Below are positions 51,999 through 61,145 of a stretch of DNA of 64,000 nucleotides, in pieces (the stretch's first letter is position 1; every line of letters begins with the position of its first letter). The position numbers and the translations under genes were made by a program. This DNA is from CAVQRC01 sp963715045 (GTDB taxonomy: Bacteria; Planctomycetota; Planctomycetia; Pirellulales; Lacipirellulaceae), in assembly GCA_963715045.1 (NCBI GenBank), contig CAVQRC010000038.1, positions 1 to 64,000 on the forward strand, given 5' to 3'. Below the pieces are notes generated by a model that did not search any database, was not told the origin of the DNA, and saw nothing but the letters and a program-made list of their open reading frames with translations.

Positions 51999-52156
51999 TA
52001 CGCATTTCCGGGCGGACCCGGGCTCAAATACGATGAGCCGACCGAGGTATTGGTCGTACTCTTACTCGGGCCGCGGGCCGGTACTCGCACTCGAAGCACC
52101 GCGGGCGCGAATGGGCGATCGGCGGTTACATGATGGTTGCGGATGAATCGTCCGCG

Positions 52157-52630
52157 TCAGCTTGTGATTGAATCCGCCAACTCGCCTGCGACGACCGTGA
52201 CGGCCTGACCGCCGAGCCGTACGCGGTCACCCTGGACGCCGACGCGTACCTCGCCTCCTCGCACGGAAGCCTGAAACGCGGTCATCTCGGTCTTGCCGAG
52301 CTTGCCCGCCCAGTATGGCCCCAGACAGCAATGACCACTCTGTGTGTGAAAGCGAATCGGCTCTGACTGTTGCGTCACGCCTGCCGACCAGAGCACATGT
52401 GCCGCTGCCAGAGTGGCGTGGCCGCAGAGTTTGACTTCGGTCACGGGAGTGAACCAGCGGAGCGCGTAGTCTCGGGCGAGAGTCTGCACAAACGCCGTCT
52501 CCGACAAATTCATTTCCGTGGCGACCGCCTGCATCCAGTCGGCGTTTCGCGGTTCGTCGAGCAGGCACACCGCAGCCGGGTTTCCGGAAAACGGGCAGTG
52601 CGTGAAGGCGTCAACGATGAAGAGTTTCAT
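52157..52630 (-). CDS. PhzF-family isomerase, internally deleted
   Basis: 157 residues against the usual 260-300. The first half is a normal PhzF N-terminal lobe: MKLFIVDAFTHCPFSGNPAA, then MNLSETAFVQTLARDYALRW and FTPVTEVKLCGHATLAAAH (with the Glu that acts as base in SETAF). After IRFHTQSG the sequence jumps directly to HCCLGPYWAGKLGKTEMTAF, which in the family belongs to the end of the second lobe (after DPVxGSAH). So about 110-130 residues, including most of the second lobe, are missing in frame; the tail RVGVQGDRVRLGGQAVTVV is normal. Either a real internal deletion or an assembly collapse. If real, the enzyme should be inactive. Confidence 0.8.
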   Translation of the reverse strand: MKLFIVDAFTHCPFSGNPAAVCLLDEPRNADWMQAVATEMNLSETAFVQTLARDYALRWFTPVTEVKLCGHATLAAAHVLWSAGVTQQSEPIRFHTQSGHCCLGPYWAGKLGKTEMTAFQASVRGGEVRVGVQGDRVRLGGQAVTVVAGELADSITS

Positions 52631-52656
52631 GCGGGCCCCGGTATGCGAGTGAGCGA

Positions 52657-52732
52657 GTCGGCGAATAGGCTGATATCCGAAACGTTATCGTATCAACCTA
52701 CCAACCCATCAGCCTATCAGCCCATTCTTTCA
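52657..52732. repeat. Intergenic repeat related to 3299-3362, opposite orientation
   Basis: Contains CGGCGAATAGGCTGATA and, inverted, CAGCCTATCAGCCCATTC, units of the same GGG-ATAGG family seen at 3299-3362 and 44784-44810. Its right end overlaps the stop codon of the GH63 gene. Confidence 0.6.
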
Positions 52733-55417
52733 CGACCGCCGGGCGGCAAACTCTGCGACGTACTGCGGACAAGCTGGCAGGGCTGCGTTCGCCCGTTTCG
52801 GTGGACGCAGGAGATTGGCAATCAACCCGGTCCAGCCCGTTTGATGACTCGCGCCAACTCCCCGTCCGTTGTCACCGTGAAAGTACTCGAAGAACGGAAT
52901 GTGATCGCGGAACTGAGGGTCGTTCTGCAACTTGGTGTCGATCGCCGAACACCGCGCGGCAACCGCTGTCGTCACGCAGAAAGATGCGTGTCAGGCGTCG
53001 GGTAAGCTCCTCCGCGGCCGCTTCGATCGTCATGTAAGTTCCCGGAACCGGCAGGACATTCGATCTTGAAGTCGTCCCCGTAGTAGTGATGGAACTTATG
53101 CAGCGACTCGATCAACAAATAGTTGACCGGAAACCAGATCGGGCCGCGCCAGTTGGAATTGCCGCCGAACATGTTCGTGTCGGACTCGGCAGGCTGATAG
53201 CCGACCGTTAACTTCTGACCGCTGCAATGGAACTCGAACGGATGTTCCTCGTGGTACTTCGAGAGTCCGCGGACGCCGAAGTCCGAGAGGAACTCCTGCG
53301 GGTCGAGCATTCGCCGCAGCAGGCACTTCATCCGATGCCCGCGGAGCAACGACAGCAGGTGTCGCTGCCCACGGCCTGCCTCCTGCCACCGCGATACCAG
53401 TCTGGCCAGGTCGGGGCGGTTCGTCAGCAGCCACTCCAACCGCTGGCGGAACAGCGGCAATCGATCGAGCATCTCTGGCTCGATCGTCTCGACCGCGAAC
53501 AACGGCGCCAGGCCTACCAGCGAACGCACTCTCAGCGGAATGTGCTGCCCGTCGGGAAGACACAGCACGTCGTAGTAGAATTCGGTTTCTTCATCCCACA
53601 GCCCGATGCCCTCGGAAGCGATATTCGTCATCGCCTTGGCGATGTGCAGAAAGTGCTCGAAAAACTTGATCGCGATGTCCTGGTAAACCGGATTGTGCAT
53701 CGCCAGTTCCAGGGCCATCCGCATCATGTTGAGGCTGAACATGGCCATCCAGCTGGTGCCATCCGCCTGGTTGATTCGGCCACCGTTGGGCAGGGGACTG
53801 CTCCGATCGAAGACGCCAATGTTGTCGAGCCCCAGAAATCCGCCCTGGAAGATGTTGTGTCCTTCGGCATCCTTGCGATTCACCCACCAGGTGAAATACA
53901 GCATCATCTTGTGAAACACGCGCTCGAGAAACGCGAGGTCGCCGCAGTCGCCGCGTTGCTCGCGGTCGATCTGAAAAACCCGCCACGTCGCCCAGGCATG
54001 GACCGGCGGATTGACGTCTTCGAATTTCCATTCGTACGCCGGTAATTGCCCGTTCGGATGCATGTACCGCTCCTTCGTAAACAGCAGGAGCTGATCCTTG
54101 GCGAACGCCGTATCGATCATCGTGAAGGGCAGACAGTGGAAAGCGGAATCCCACGCGGCGTACCACGGATACTCCCATTTGTCGGGCATCGAGATGATGT
54201 CGTGATTGTTCAAGTGCTCCCAATCGGAGTTTCTTCCGTGCTGGCGTTGTGCTGGGGGCGGGGGCTGTGTCGGGTCTCCGCTGAGCCATCTCGGAACGTC
54301 GTAGGCGTAGTACTGCTTCGTCCAGATCATGCCCGCGAGTGCCTGCCGCTGCACGCGTCGCGCATCTTCTGAAGACAGGTCGGCGGAGATATCGGCATAG
54401 AAATCGTCGGCCTCTTGAATCCGGTCTGCGAAGACCTCATCGAAGTCACCAAACGGTTCCGGGTGATGCTGCGCTTCCAATCGCACCCGGACCGTGAATT
54501 CCCCACCCGGCTCGAGGAGACATTCCCCCAATCCGGCCGCTTTGGTACCGACCTGTTCGGGGCTCACGGCGGCGTCCTGGCCGCGCACGACGTAGTCATG
54601 AAACGCGTCCTTGAATGCTCCGTCACGGTTCGGTTCGTGGCGTGGCCGCGTGTCGTTGTTGCAGAAGAGCAGTGCGTGGACGCCGTCGAAGTGGCAGCGA
54701 AACTGCGCGAACTCCGGGTGAGAGATTTCCACCGCGTGCGTCTCGTTGCCGCGAGCCTCTCCGGCACACAGACGTGGTCGCTGTGCATCGACGCTCCATG
54801 ACCAGGTGTTGCGAAACCAGAGTTGCGGCAGCAACACGATCCGGGCCGGCTCGGAACCGCGATTGACGGCGGTTATACGGAGCAGAATGTCATCGGCCGC
54901 CGCTTTCGCGTATTCCACGAACACATCGAAGTAACGATCGTCAGCGAACGCGCCCGTATCGAGGAGCTCAAACTCCGGCTGGCGCTTGTCGCGGCGCGCA
55001 TTCTCCTCGACTAGACTGAGTGTAGGGAAACGGCTGCTGCGGATACTTGTAGAGCATCTTCAGGTACGAGTGACTGGGCGTAGCGTCCAGATAGTAGTAC
55101 AGCTCCTTCACATCTTCGCCGTGGTTGCCCTGCGCGTTGGTCAGCCCGAACAGTCGTTCCTTGAGGATCGGATCGGTGCCATTCCACATCGCGACAGCCA
55201 GGCAAAGCTGCTGCTGCGAGTCGCTGAAGCCGCCGATCCCATCCTCCCCCCACCGGTAGGCTCGGCGGCGCGCGTCGTCGTGGGTGAAGTGGCCCCACGC
55301 GTCGCCATCGCCGCTGTAGTCCTCGCGGACCGTTCCCCATTGGCGTTCGCTGAGATACGGCCCCCACTGCTTCCAGCGATCGGCATCGTGTTGAAGCCGC
55401 AAGCGTTCGATGTTCAT
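52730..55417 (-). CDS. GH63 / MGH1-like glucosidase, two frameshifts
   Basis: About 890 residues. Start chosen at 55417 because GGAG lies six bases before that ATG; an in-frame ATG five codons earlier is possible. Seen: LSERQWGTVREDYSGDGDAW (start of the family), KELYYYLDATPSHSYLKMLY, then WEYPWYAAWDSAFHCLPFTM, PAYEWKFEDVNPPVHAWATW, FLGLDNIGVFDRSSPLPNG and NSNWRGPIWFPVNYLLIESL, the typical (alpha/alpha)6 core of GH63-related MGH1-like glycosidases. Known bacterial members hydrolyse alpha-glucosides such as mannosylglycerate-type or glucosylglycerate compounds. Frame changes fall near 55000 and near 53040; the C-terminal part (FRDHIPFFEYFHGDNGRGVG) resumes in a new frame. aguB ends 46 bases upstream on the same strand. 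Confidence 0.78.
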
Positions 55418-55463
55418 GAAATTCTCCGACATGATCTCCCAGGGACAGTGCGGCTGCTGCGTC

Positions 55464-56312
55464 TCAGACGTCTTCTACAAGGCGGTGATACAAATCCGGG
55501 CGGCGGTCGCGAAAGAAGCCAAACGCGGCTCGGTGTTTGCGAATCTGGGCGATGTCGACTTCGGCTGTGAGCACATCGGATTCAGACGATCCCAAGCTGC
55601 CGACAAAATCGCCACGCTCATCGGTGATGAAGCTGTGACCGTAAAAGCGCAGCTCGTCTTCCTGACCGATCCGATTCGAGGCGATGACAGGAACGACGTT
55701 GGAGACGGCGTGGCCGACCATCGCTCGTTGCCACAGCCGCAGGGTATCCAATTCTTCCGCGGCTGGTTCGTCGCCGATCGCCGAAGGGAACATCAACACG
55801 TCTGCGCCCAGCAACATCAGTGCTCGGGCCGTTTCGGGGTACCACTGATCCCAGCAGATCCCCACCCCGACGTTTCCGTATCGCGTGGGCCACACTTTGA
55901 ATCCGGTGTTGCCGGGACGAAAATAGAACTTCTCCGTGTAACCTGGTCCGTCGGGAAGATGGCTCTTGCGGTACACGCCCATGACCTCGCCGCCATCGTC
56001 AATCATGGCCAGGCTGTTGTAGAAGTGCGGGCCGTCAGATTCGAAGAATGATGTCGGAATATAGACGCGTAGTTTCCGGGCCAGTGACTGCATGGCCCGC
56101 ACGGCCGGGTGCTGGTCGACCGGTCTTGCGGTGGCGAAAAAATGCTCGCTCTGGACCTGGCAGAAATACGGTCCTTCGAAGAGTTCAGGCGGCAGGATGA
56201 TGTTCGCCCCTGCGGCTGCCGCCTTGTGAACCAGTTCTGATACCGCCGCAATATTGGTTTGGGTATCCGCACCAAGCGGGAGCTGCAGGGCGGCGACGTG
56301 CATCCGGGTCAT
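55464..56312 (-). CDS. aguB: N-carbamoylputrescine amidase
   Basis: 282 residues, complete; a nitrilase-superfamily amidase that splits N-carbamoylputrescine to putrescine, CO2 and ammonia. The catalytic triad is visible: E43 in LPPELFEGPYF, K116 in GVYRKSHLPDGPGY and C153 in VGICWDQWYPETAR. The PYFCQ segment and DGPGYTEKFYF are typical of AguB rather than of other nitrilases. It overlaps the agmatine deiminase stop by 4 bases (ATGA), so the two genes are translationally coupled and work in sequence from agmatine to putrescine. Confidence 0.96.
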   Translation of the reverse strand: MTRMHVAALQLPLGADTQTNIAAVSELVHKAAAAGANIILPPELFEGPYFCQVQSEHFFATARPVDQHPAVRAMQSLARKLRVYIPTSFFESDGPHFYNSLAMIDDGGEVMGVYRKSHLPDGPGYTEKFYFRPGNTGFKVWPTRYGNVGVGICWDQWYPETARALMLLGADVLMFPSAIGDEPAAEELDTLRLWQRAMVGHAVSNVVPVIASNRIGQEDELRFYGHSFITDERGDFVGSLGSSESDVLTAEVDIAQIRKHRAAFGFFRDRRPDLYHRLVEDV

Positions 56313-57292
56313 ACTCTGGGTACCTGTTGGCTGATGCAGTGGAAACTGCCACCGCCAGTAAGGATGTTGTTCGCCGGCAGCCCGACGGTCTTGCGTCCCG
56401 GGAACAACTCCGAAATCGCCGCCACGGCAGCGTCGTCACTGGGGCTGCCGTAGGTCGGAACGACCACCGTCACGTTGCCAATATAGAAATTCATGTGACT
56501 GGCCGGAACGACCTCTCCATCGACCAGAAGTCGTCCCACGGATGGTACATCGACGACGTCGACCGCGGCGGCTGTGGCCTGTTCGCGTGCGGCGGCGAAA
56601 ACTGCTTCATTCGGGTCGTCTCCTCCGCGGGCCAGCGGAATTGCCAGCAGGCCGGGCCCGACAAAGCGTGCCAGGTTGTCGACGTGGCCGTCCGTGTGGT
56701 CGTTCGCAAGCCCGGCTGCGAACCACACCATGCGGCGAATTCCGAGATCCTCACGCAGTTGCCGCTCGATGTGTATTCGCGAGAGGCCCGGATTGCGATT
56801 CGGATTGAGGAGACACTGGCGGGTCGTCACACCCAATCCCGCGCCGTCGACATCGACGGCTCCACCTTCGAAGATCATGTCGCGGGAGACGATTTCAAGA
56901 TCGGCCCGAGTTGCCAGTCGTCGTCCGATCGTGTCGTCATCGGGCAGGATGTACTTTCCTCCCCAGCCGTTGCCGGGATAGTCGAGTGCCACCCGACGGT
57001 TTCCTTCGCAAACGATGATCGCTGCCGTATCGCGTAGCCAGATGTCCCCGCACGGCTCCACGATCACCGTAGCGCAATCACCCGCGAGGTTCTGGGCGGC
57101 TCTACCCGCTGCGGGAGTTGCCGCAACCAGGTAAACCGTTTCGCCGCGGCCTGCGGCAGCTACAGCTCGGGCGAATGCCGCCACCTCACGCTGCGCCGGT
57201 GCCAGGTACTTCAGCCATAGCTGCGGATGGCTGGGAAAGCCGATCCAGACGGATTCGTGTGCTGCCCATTCGGCTGGTTGGTAAAACGCCAT
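56309..57292 (-). CDS. aguA: Agmatine deiminase
   Basis: 327 residues, complete; a guanidino-group hydrolase (PPAD family) that turns agmatine into N-carbamoylputrescine and ammonia. Seen: WAAHESVWIGFPSHPQLW, DIWLRDTAAIIV (substrate Asp), NGWGGKY, MIFEGGAVDVDGAG, NDHTDGHVDNLARFVG with the catalytic His/Asp, and the nucleophile GGGSFHCISQQVPRV (C319). The gene leads the aguA-aguB operon. Upstream lies a 900-base gap. The pathway makes putrescine from agmatine; the arginine decarboxylase needed to make agmatine is not in this window. Confidence 0.96.
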   Translation of the reverse strand: MAFYQPAEWAAHESVWIGFPSHPQLWLKYLAPAQREVAAFARAVAAAGRGETVYLVAATPAAGRAAQNLAGDCATVIVEPCGDIWLRDTAAIIVCEGNRRVALDYPGNGWGGKYILPDDDTIGRRLATRADLEIVSRDMIFEGGAVDVDGAGLGVTTRQCLLNPNRNPGLSRIHIERQLREDLGIRRMVWFAAGLANDHTDGHVDNLARFVGPGLLAIPLARGGDDPNEAVFAAAREQATAAAVDVVDVPSVGRLLVDGEVVPASHMNFYIGNVTVVVPTYGSPSDDAAVAAISELFPGRKTVGLPANNILTGGGSFHCISQQVPRV

Positions 57293-57610
57293 CCGTCTTC
57301 ACCGCGGGATCAATCGGCGTTGGCAGGAAACGACAGGCGTTTCCTAGATGAGGTAGAACCGACGCGTCTCAAGGATGCGTTCGCGGTCGCGACTCCGAAC
57401 ATGGCCGGCCCTGCGGTTACCCCGCCGCGACCAAACCTCAGTATCATTTTCATCTAGGAACAGGGCCATCTCAATCTCGGCTGTCGAGCTCCCACGGGTG
57501 CAGGAACGGGCTCGTTTGTGTCGCTGAAGCGGCTGTGTGCATCTGGCGACGCTCAAGGGATCGATGCGGCTGAGTTCTGAAAGCCCGGCTCGATCCAACG
57601 CCAACCCATT

Positions 57611-57689
57611 AAAGACCCCTGGGGTATTTTTGGTTGTTTAGGCAATGTTGCAGTGCGCCTATTCCCCCAAAAATACCCCAGGGGTCTTT
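57611..57689. repeat. Perfect 23-bp inverted repeat with 33-base spacer
   Basis: 57611-57633 (AAAGACCCCTGGGGT then ATTTTTGG) and 57667-57689 are exact reverse complements. No coding region, transposase or target-site duplication is obvious. It may be a bidirectional terminator, a MITE-like relic or a REP-type element. Confidence 0.8.
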
Positions 57690-58100
57690 TCGCAGGCGGG
57701 ATGTGAAAGCGGAACCAGTTGCCGCACTCCAGACCACGACAGTGAGAGCGTGAACTGCAGCGGCGTGAAGCCGGTGTCGTACACACTCCGCCCCGGACGT
57801 TTCTCGGAGCCGCCGCGGAGCTGAGTCCAGCGATGAGCCCGCGGGTAAGGCTAACCGACCTTGGTCAAATCGCTAAGAACCTATCCAAAAACCTCAATGA
57901 GCGTGTCCCACGGCCGCGGAATTTGGTAGCGGGAGCTGGCTTTCGGATTCGCTCTAAGAAACTGTTTCAAACGGCCGGACGTCCGCAACTGCGTTCCTGC
58001 ACCCAGCTCCCACGAAGCTTAGATCGCTCTAAACCCACGGCTTCTGGGCGTGCGACCCTGATAGGCTCTACCGATGCGGCGAGATATCAAGGTCTCGTAA

Positions 58101-58138
58101 TCGTACTCGACTGCAGACCGAGTGACGTGCGAGTACGA
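58101..58138. repeat. CGAGTACGA inverted repeat
   Basis: TCGTACTCG (58101-58109) pairs with CGAGTACGA (58130-58138). A related sequence with TCGTACTCTTACTCG lies at 52053-52067, also in an intergenic gap, so this is a small dispersed element. Confidence 0.55.
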
Positions 58139-58193
58139 GTAGGAGGTAGCAGCAGGAATACGTCCCGACCCGCATCACGGCGAGCACCGATCA

Positions 58194-58886
58194 TCAACGG
58201 GTCAGCGAGCGCGTCAAGGCTTGGAGTATAAGCCACAGCCCGACCAGTAGAATCACGGTCCCCGTGACCGTTCGCGCCCACCGCTCGAAACGGCTGACAG
58301 CGTCAAACGCCTTCCCCAGGGCCTGGGAGCCGAGCGCGATGAAGATCGCAAAGACGATGACTGGTAACGCCGTGCCTACACCATACAGCAATGGCATCGT
58401 GACGGAAGATCCGGTGCTTAGTGAGGTCATGATGCTCCCGAAGAAGAGTGCGGCGGACGTGGGGCAGAAGGCCAGCGCGAACAGCACTCCCATGATCAAT
58501 GCGCCCCACACGCCCGCAGCATCGATACGCTGCTGCAGTTTTTCTGAAACGCTGACGCCGACCCAATTAAAATCGATGAGCCCAACCAGAAACATACCGA
58601 CCACGACTAACACGGGACCGAGCAGTAACTGCATGTGCTTCTGCAGGAAGATCGACACCTGAGGGATCGACATCGCGGTGCTTACCAGCAGAAACGCAAG
58701 CCCCATGTACGCCGCCACTCGCCCTGCAGTGTAGAGCATTCCTGCCAGCAGCACGTGTCGGGTGCTGTCAACGCGACGCCCGATGTAGCTTATCGCCGCG
58801 ATGTTCGTGGCCAGCGGGCAGGGGCTGATGGAAGTCAGAATGCCCAGCCAGAGTGCCGAGGTCGCGGCCAGGAGATACTCAGTCAT
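58194..58886 (-). CDS. ArsG-family aromatic arsenical efflux permease
   Basis: 230 residues with six membrane helices. Seen: LWLGILTSISPCPLATNIAA at the N-terminus (the TSISPCPLATN motif of the family) and MGVLFALAFCPTSAALFFGS in the second half, each with a Cys-Pro in the membrane, similar to CcdA/DsbD-type transporters. I recognise it as the ArsG-type transporter that accompanies ArsF. Last gene of the arsR-arsP-thioredoxin-arsF-arsG unit; it lies 27 bases after arsF on the same strand. Known role: export of aromatic organoarsenicals, inferred here from context. Confidence 0.75.
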   Translation of the reverse strand: MTEYLLAATSALWLGILTSISPCPLATNIAAISYIGRRVDSTRHVLLAGMLYTAGRVAAYMGLAFLLVSTAMSIPQVSIFLQKHMQLLLGPVLVVVGMFLVGLIDFNWVGVSVSEKLQQRIDAAGVWGALIMGVLFALAFCPTSAALFFGSIMTSLSTGSSVTMPLLYGVGTALPVIVFAIFIALGSQALGKAFDAVSRFERWARTVTGTVILLVGLWLILQALTRSLTR

Positions 58887-58913
58887 GCGGTTGTCGCCAT
58901 CGTCTACGTGCGG

Positions 58914-59396
58914 TTAGCCAGTCGGTCCGTCCAGCATTTCTCTGACTTGACTTTGCAGGTACTCTGCGAAGGCTTGCTTCTCATCAACGAGATTCCAGAC
59001 GCGACTGAGATTGCGCCATTCGGCTGGCTCGCCCTTCACTGTGCGGACGAGTACTACGGTTGGTGCGACAATCTCGTAGTCAGTTGTGAAGTGCTCGTTT
59101 GCTGGAACCTCGTAGTTGACGACCTGCCACTTGATTTGACCGGCCTTCAATTCGTCGGAGAAGCTGGCCTCGATGGCTTCATGGGCGTAGGCTTCAATGG
59201 TCCGGCAGGTCGGGCACCGTGTCTCCCCGTGCAGGTAATACGCTACCAGGCGAACGGCCGGGGAGGTGGTAACAGTGGTCGCTTGGATCGTCTTGTCGAC
59301 GTTCGTTTCATCACCCGTTTGTCGCACGAGAATTGTCACTACCGCGGCAGCGACGAAGAGTAGCAGGGCGATGCTGAGCAGCTTCTTGGCGTTCAT
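58914..59396 (-). CDS. ArsF-family membrane-anchored thioredoxin-like protein
   Basis: 160 residues. An N-terminal membrane anchor (LLSIALLLFVAAAVVTILV) holds a periplasmic domain with LHGETRCPTCRTIE (C61 and C64, CxxC) and NYEVPANEHFTTDYEIVAPT. The HGxxRCxTCxxIE motif is that of the ArsF family, described as the partner of ArsG in reducing and exporting nitro-arsenicals. The small thioredoxin gene is 20 bases upstream and arsG follows. Complete and in a clear operon. A direct redox role is inferred from the CxxC motif. Confidence 0.75.
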   Translation of the reverse strand: MNAKKLLSIALLLFVAAAVVTILVRQTGDETNVDKTIQATTVTTSPAVRLVAYYLHGETRCPTCRTIEAYAHEAIEASFSDELKAGQIKWQVVNYEVPANEHFTTDYEIVAPTVVLVRTVKGEPAEWRNLSRVWNLVDEKQAFAEYLQSQVREMLDGPTG

Positions 59397-59416
59397 CGCT
59401 TGAGTTCCTTAGACCG

Positions 59417-59659
59417 TTATCTGTCCGAGAGAACTTTCATGATTTCTTCCGGCGAGGCAACCTTGCCCACAAACTTCACGACTCCATCAACGACGAGTGC
59501 TGGCGTGCTGATCACGCCGAGTTTCACTATCTCATTGATGTCTTCGATCTTCTGGATGTCTGCTTCGAGACCGAGCTGTTGCAGTGCTTTTTCGGCGTTC
59601 TCCTTCAAGGACGCGCATTTTCTACAGCCTGTTCCAAGTACCTGAATCGTGGTCATCAT
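59417..59659 (-). CDS. Small thioredoxin-like redox protein (TM0996/MTH895 type)
   Basis: 80 residues from the ATG at 59659; GGAGG six bases upstream fixes this start (a second ATG follows at once). Seen: IQVLGTGCRKCASLKENAEK with CxxC, and GVISTPALVVDGVVKFVG (cis-Pro loop). This is the glutaredoxin-like fold of the small redox-active disulfide family that often accompanies ArsP-type permeases. Longer frame upstream is rejected because it would overlap the permease. It lies between the permease and arsF genes, likely supplying or receiving electrons in arsenical handling. Confidence 0.88.
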   Translation of the reverse strand: MMTTIQVLGTGCRKCASLKENAEKALQQLGLEADIQKIEDINEIVKLGVISTPALVVDGVVKFVGKVASPEEIMKVLSDR

Positions 59660-59681
59660 CTTGAGCCTCCGTGTGGTTGGG

Positions 59682-61076
59682 TCAGGGAATGTGAGTGGCC
59701 GCGCTGCTGGCGACTGCCGCGGGCATGATGTCACCGGCGTTGAACGTGCCGAAGACGAGGCCTGCGAGGGTCGCCATCATCACTACGAGCGCGACGAAGA
59801 CGGCCGTCTTGACGTTGCCGATCACGCTGCGGATCACCAGGATGCTCGGCAGCGACAACGCAGGACCTGCCAGAAGTAGCGCGAGAGCCGGTCCTGCGGC
59901 CATGCCGTTTCGCATCAGAGCCTCGAGTATGGGGACTTCTGTCAGCGTCGCGAAATAGAACAGGCAGCCCACGACCGACGCGATCAGATTGGAGCGAACG
60001 CTGTTGTCACCCACGAGCGCAGCGACTTCCTTTTCAGGCACCAAAGCTCCCAGAAAACCAACCACGAACACGCCCGCGAAGAGCAGCGGCACAAGCAGCT
60101 TGGAGAACTCCCACGTATTCCCCATCCATTCGCCAAAGTCCGCACGGTCCAACCACGCGAGACTCATCACGACCACGAGAGCCCCCATCACTCCTGCAAG
60201 CTGCCAGCGGTAGTGGTGAATACGCGTCACCCACGTTTCAACGTCGGTGATCTCGGCAACTTCCGATTTGGAGAAACGGACGACTTCTGCGGTGTCGTGG
60301 CCGCGAACGGCTTCTTTCAGCCGCAAGTCGTAGCTGTTCTCCGTCTCGTACTGCAGGGTCGCGGCGAATTGAGTACCGTCGACGAGTTGGACTTCCTTGT
60401 CGCCCGGGTTGAACCAATCGCTGAAGATCAGGAACGCCAGCATGGCTGCGAGGAGCGAGGCGTTCTTCCACAGAGGCCGCTTGGCGGCAGGCGGGTCGGG
60501 CAGTGCCAGCGCGGCCTGGCTCCGATCTTCTTCGCTCTGGCGGAAAAGAAGTGCCATCAGGACGCCGATGATCACGCCGAACAGGATCGCGCCGATCACA
60601 CGGGCCACACCCAGTTCGAAGCCGAGTACACGTGCGGTAAGGAAGATGGCGAGCACGTTGATGGCCGGTCCCGCGTAGAGAAAGCAGGCCGCCGGGCCCA
60701 ATCCTGCGCCGATTCGATAGATCCCCGCGAACATCGGGAGCACACTGCATGAACAAACGGCAAGTACCGTTCCCGAGACAGATGCGACCGAATAGGCCTT
60801 GGCTTTGTTGGCTTTGGGGCCGAGGTGTTTGAGCACCGACTCCTGCGAAAGAAACGTCGTGATTGCACCGGCGATGAACAAGGCCGGCACGACACAGGCC
60901 AGCGTGTGATTGCGGGCGTACCACTGAAGCAGCACAAATGCCTCGACGATGGCCCCCGTAATCCTGGCCGCGAGTGGATCGGCATCTGCGGCAAACTGAG
61001 GAGTTGCCAACGGCACGAAATAGGCAAACAGAAAGACGCCCACAAAGGCGGCGAAAATCTTCCACTCGCGGTTCAT
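59682..61076 (-). CDS. ArsP-type permease (organoarsenical efflux)
   Basis: 464 residues, complete, with about ten membrane helices in two permease halves (PF03773). Seen: ACVVPALFIAGAITTFLSQE, then SGTVLAVCSCSVLPMFAGIY (the CSCS motif of the family), FLYAGPAINVLAIFLTARVL and, in the second half, GCLFYFATLTEVPILEALMR and LAGPALSLPSILVIRSV. A soluble insert of about 80 residues lies between the halves. Next to arsR (69 bases away), the small thioredoxin, arsF and arsG, so a role in export of trivalent organoarsenicals is likely. Substrate specificity is an inference from context. Confidence 0.82.
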   Translation of the reverse strand: MNREWKIFAAFVGVFLFAYFVPLATPQFAADADPLAARITGAIVEAFVLLQWYARNHTLACVVPALFIAGAITTFLSQESVLKHLGPKANKAKAYSVASVSGTVLAVCSCSVLPMFAGIYRIGAGLGPAACFLYAGPAINVLAIFLTARVLGFELGVARVIGAILFGVIIGVLMALLFRQSEEDRSQAALALPDPPAAKRPLWKNASLLAAMLAFLIFSDWFNPGDKEVQLVDGTQFAATLQYETENSYDLRLKEAVRGHDTAEVVRFSKSEVAEITDVETWVTRIHHYRWQLAGVMGALVVVMSLAWLDRADFGEWMGNTWEFSKLLVPLLFAGVFVVGFLGALVPEKEVAALVGDNSVRSNLIASVVGCLFYFATLTEVPILEALMRNGMAAGPALALLLAGPALSLPSILVIRSVIGNVKTAVFVALVVMMATLAGLVFGTFNAGDIMPAAVASSAATHIP

Positions 61077-61145
61077 GGCGACCCTGCATGCATTGTCTAT
61101 TTGGTCAAACGTGCAAATATCGGCCGAAATAAAAACGGCAGAGCA

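Larger units (their letters stand above)
57293..58193. other. Gene-free stretch of about 900 bases
   Basis: No frame on either strand has convincing coding character. It contains the 23-bp inverted repeat at 57611-57689 and the CGAGTACGA hairpin at 58101-58138. The aguA promoter must lie at its left end. Confidence 0.55.

Noticed and set aside
52370..53005. Plus-strand frame of 211 codons over the phzF-GH63 gap
   Set aside because: It overlaps the PhzF coding part, the intergenic repeat and the GH63 end; composition is that of an antisense frame.
57345..57786. Short minus-strand frames in the 900-base gap
   Set aside because: Low-complexity, no ribosome-binding site, no family resemblance, and one passes through the perfect inverted repeat.
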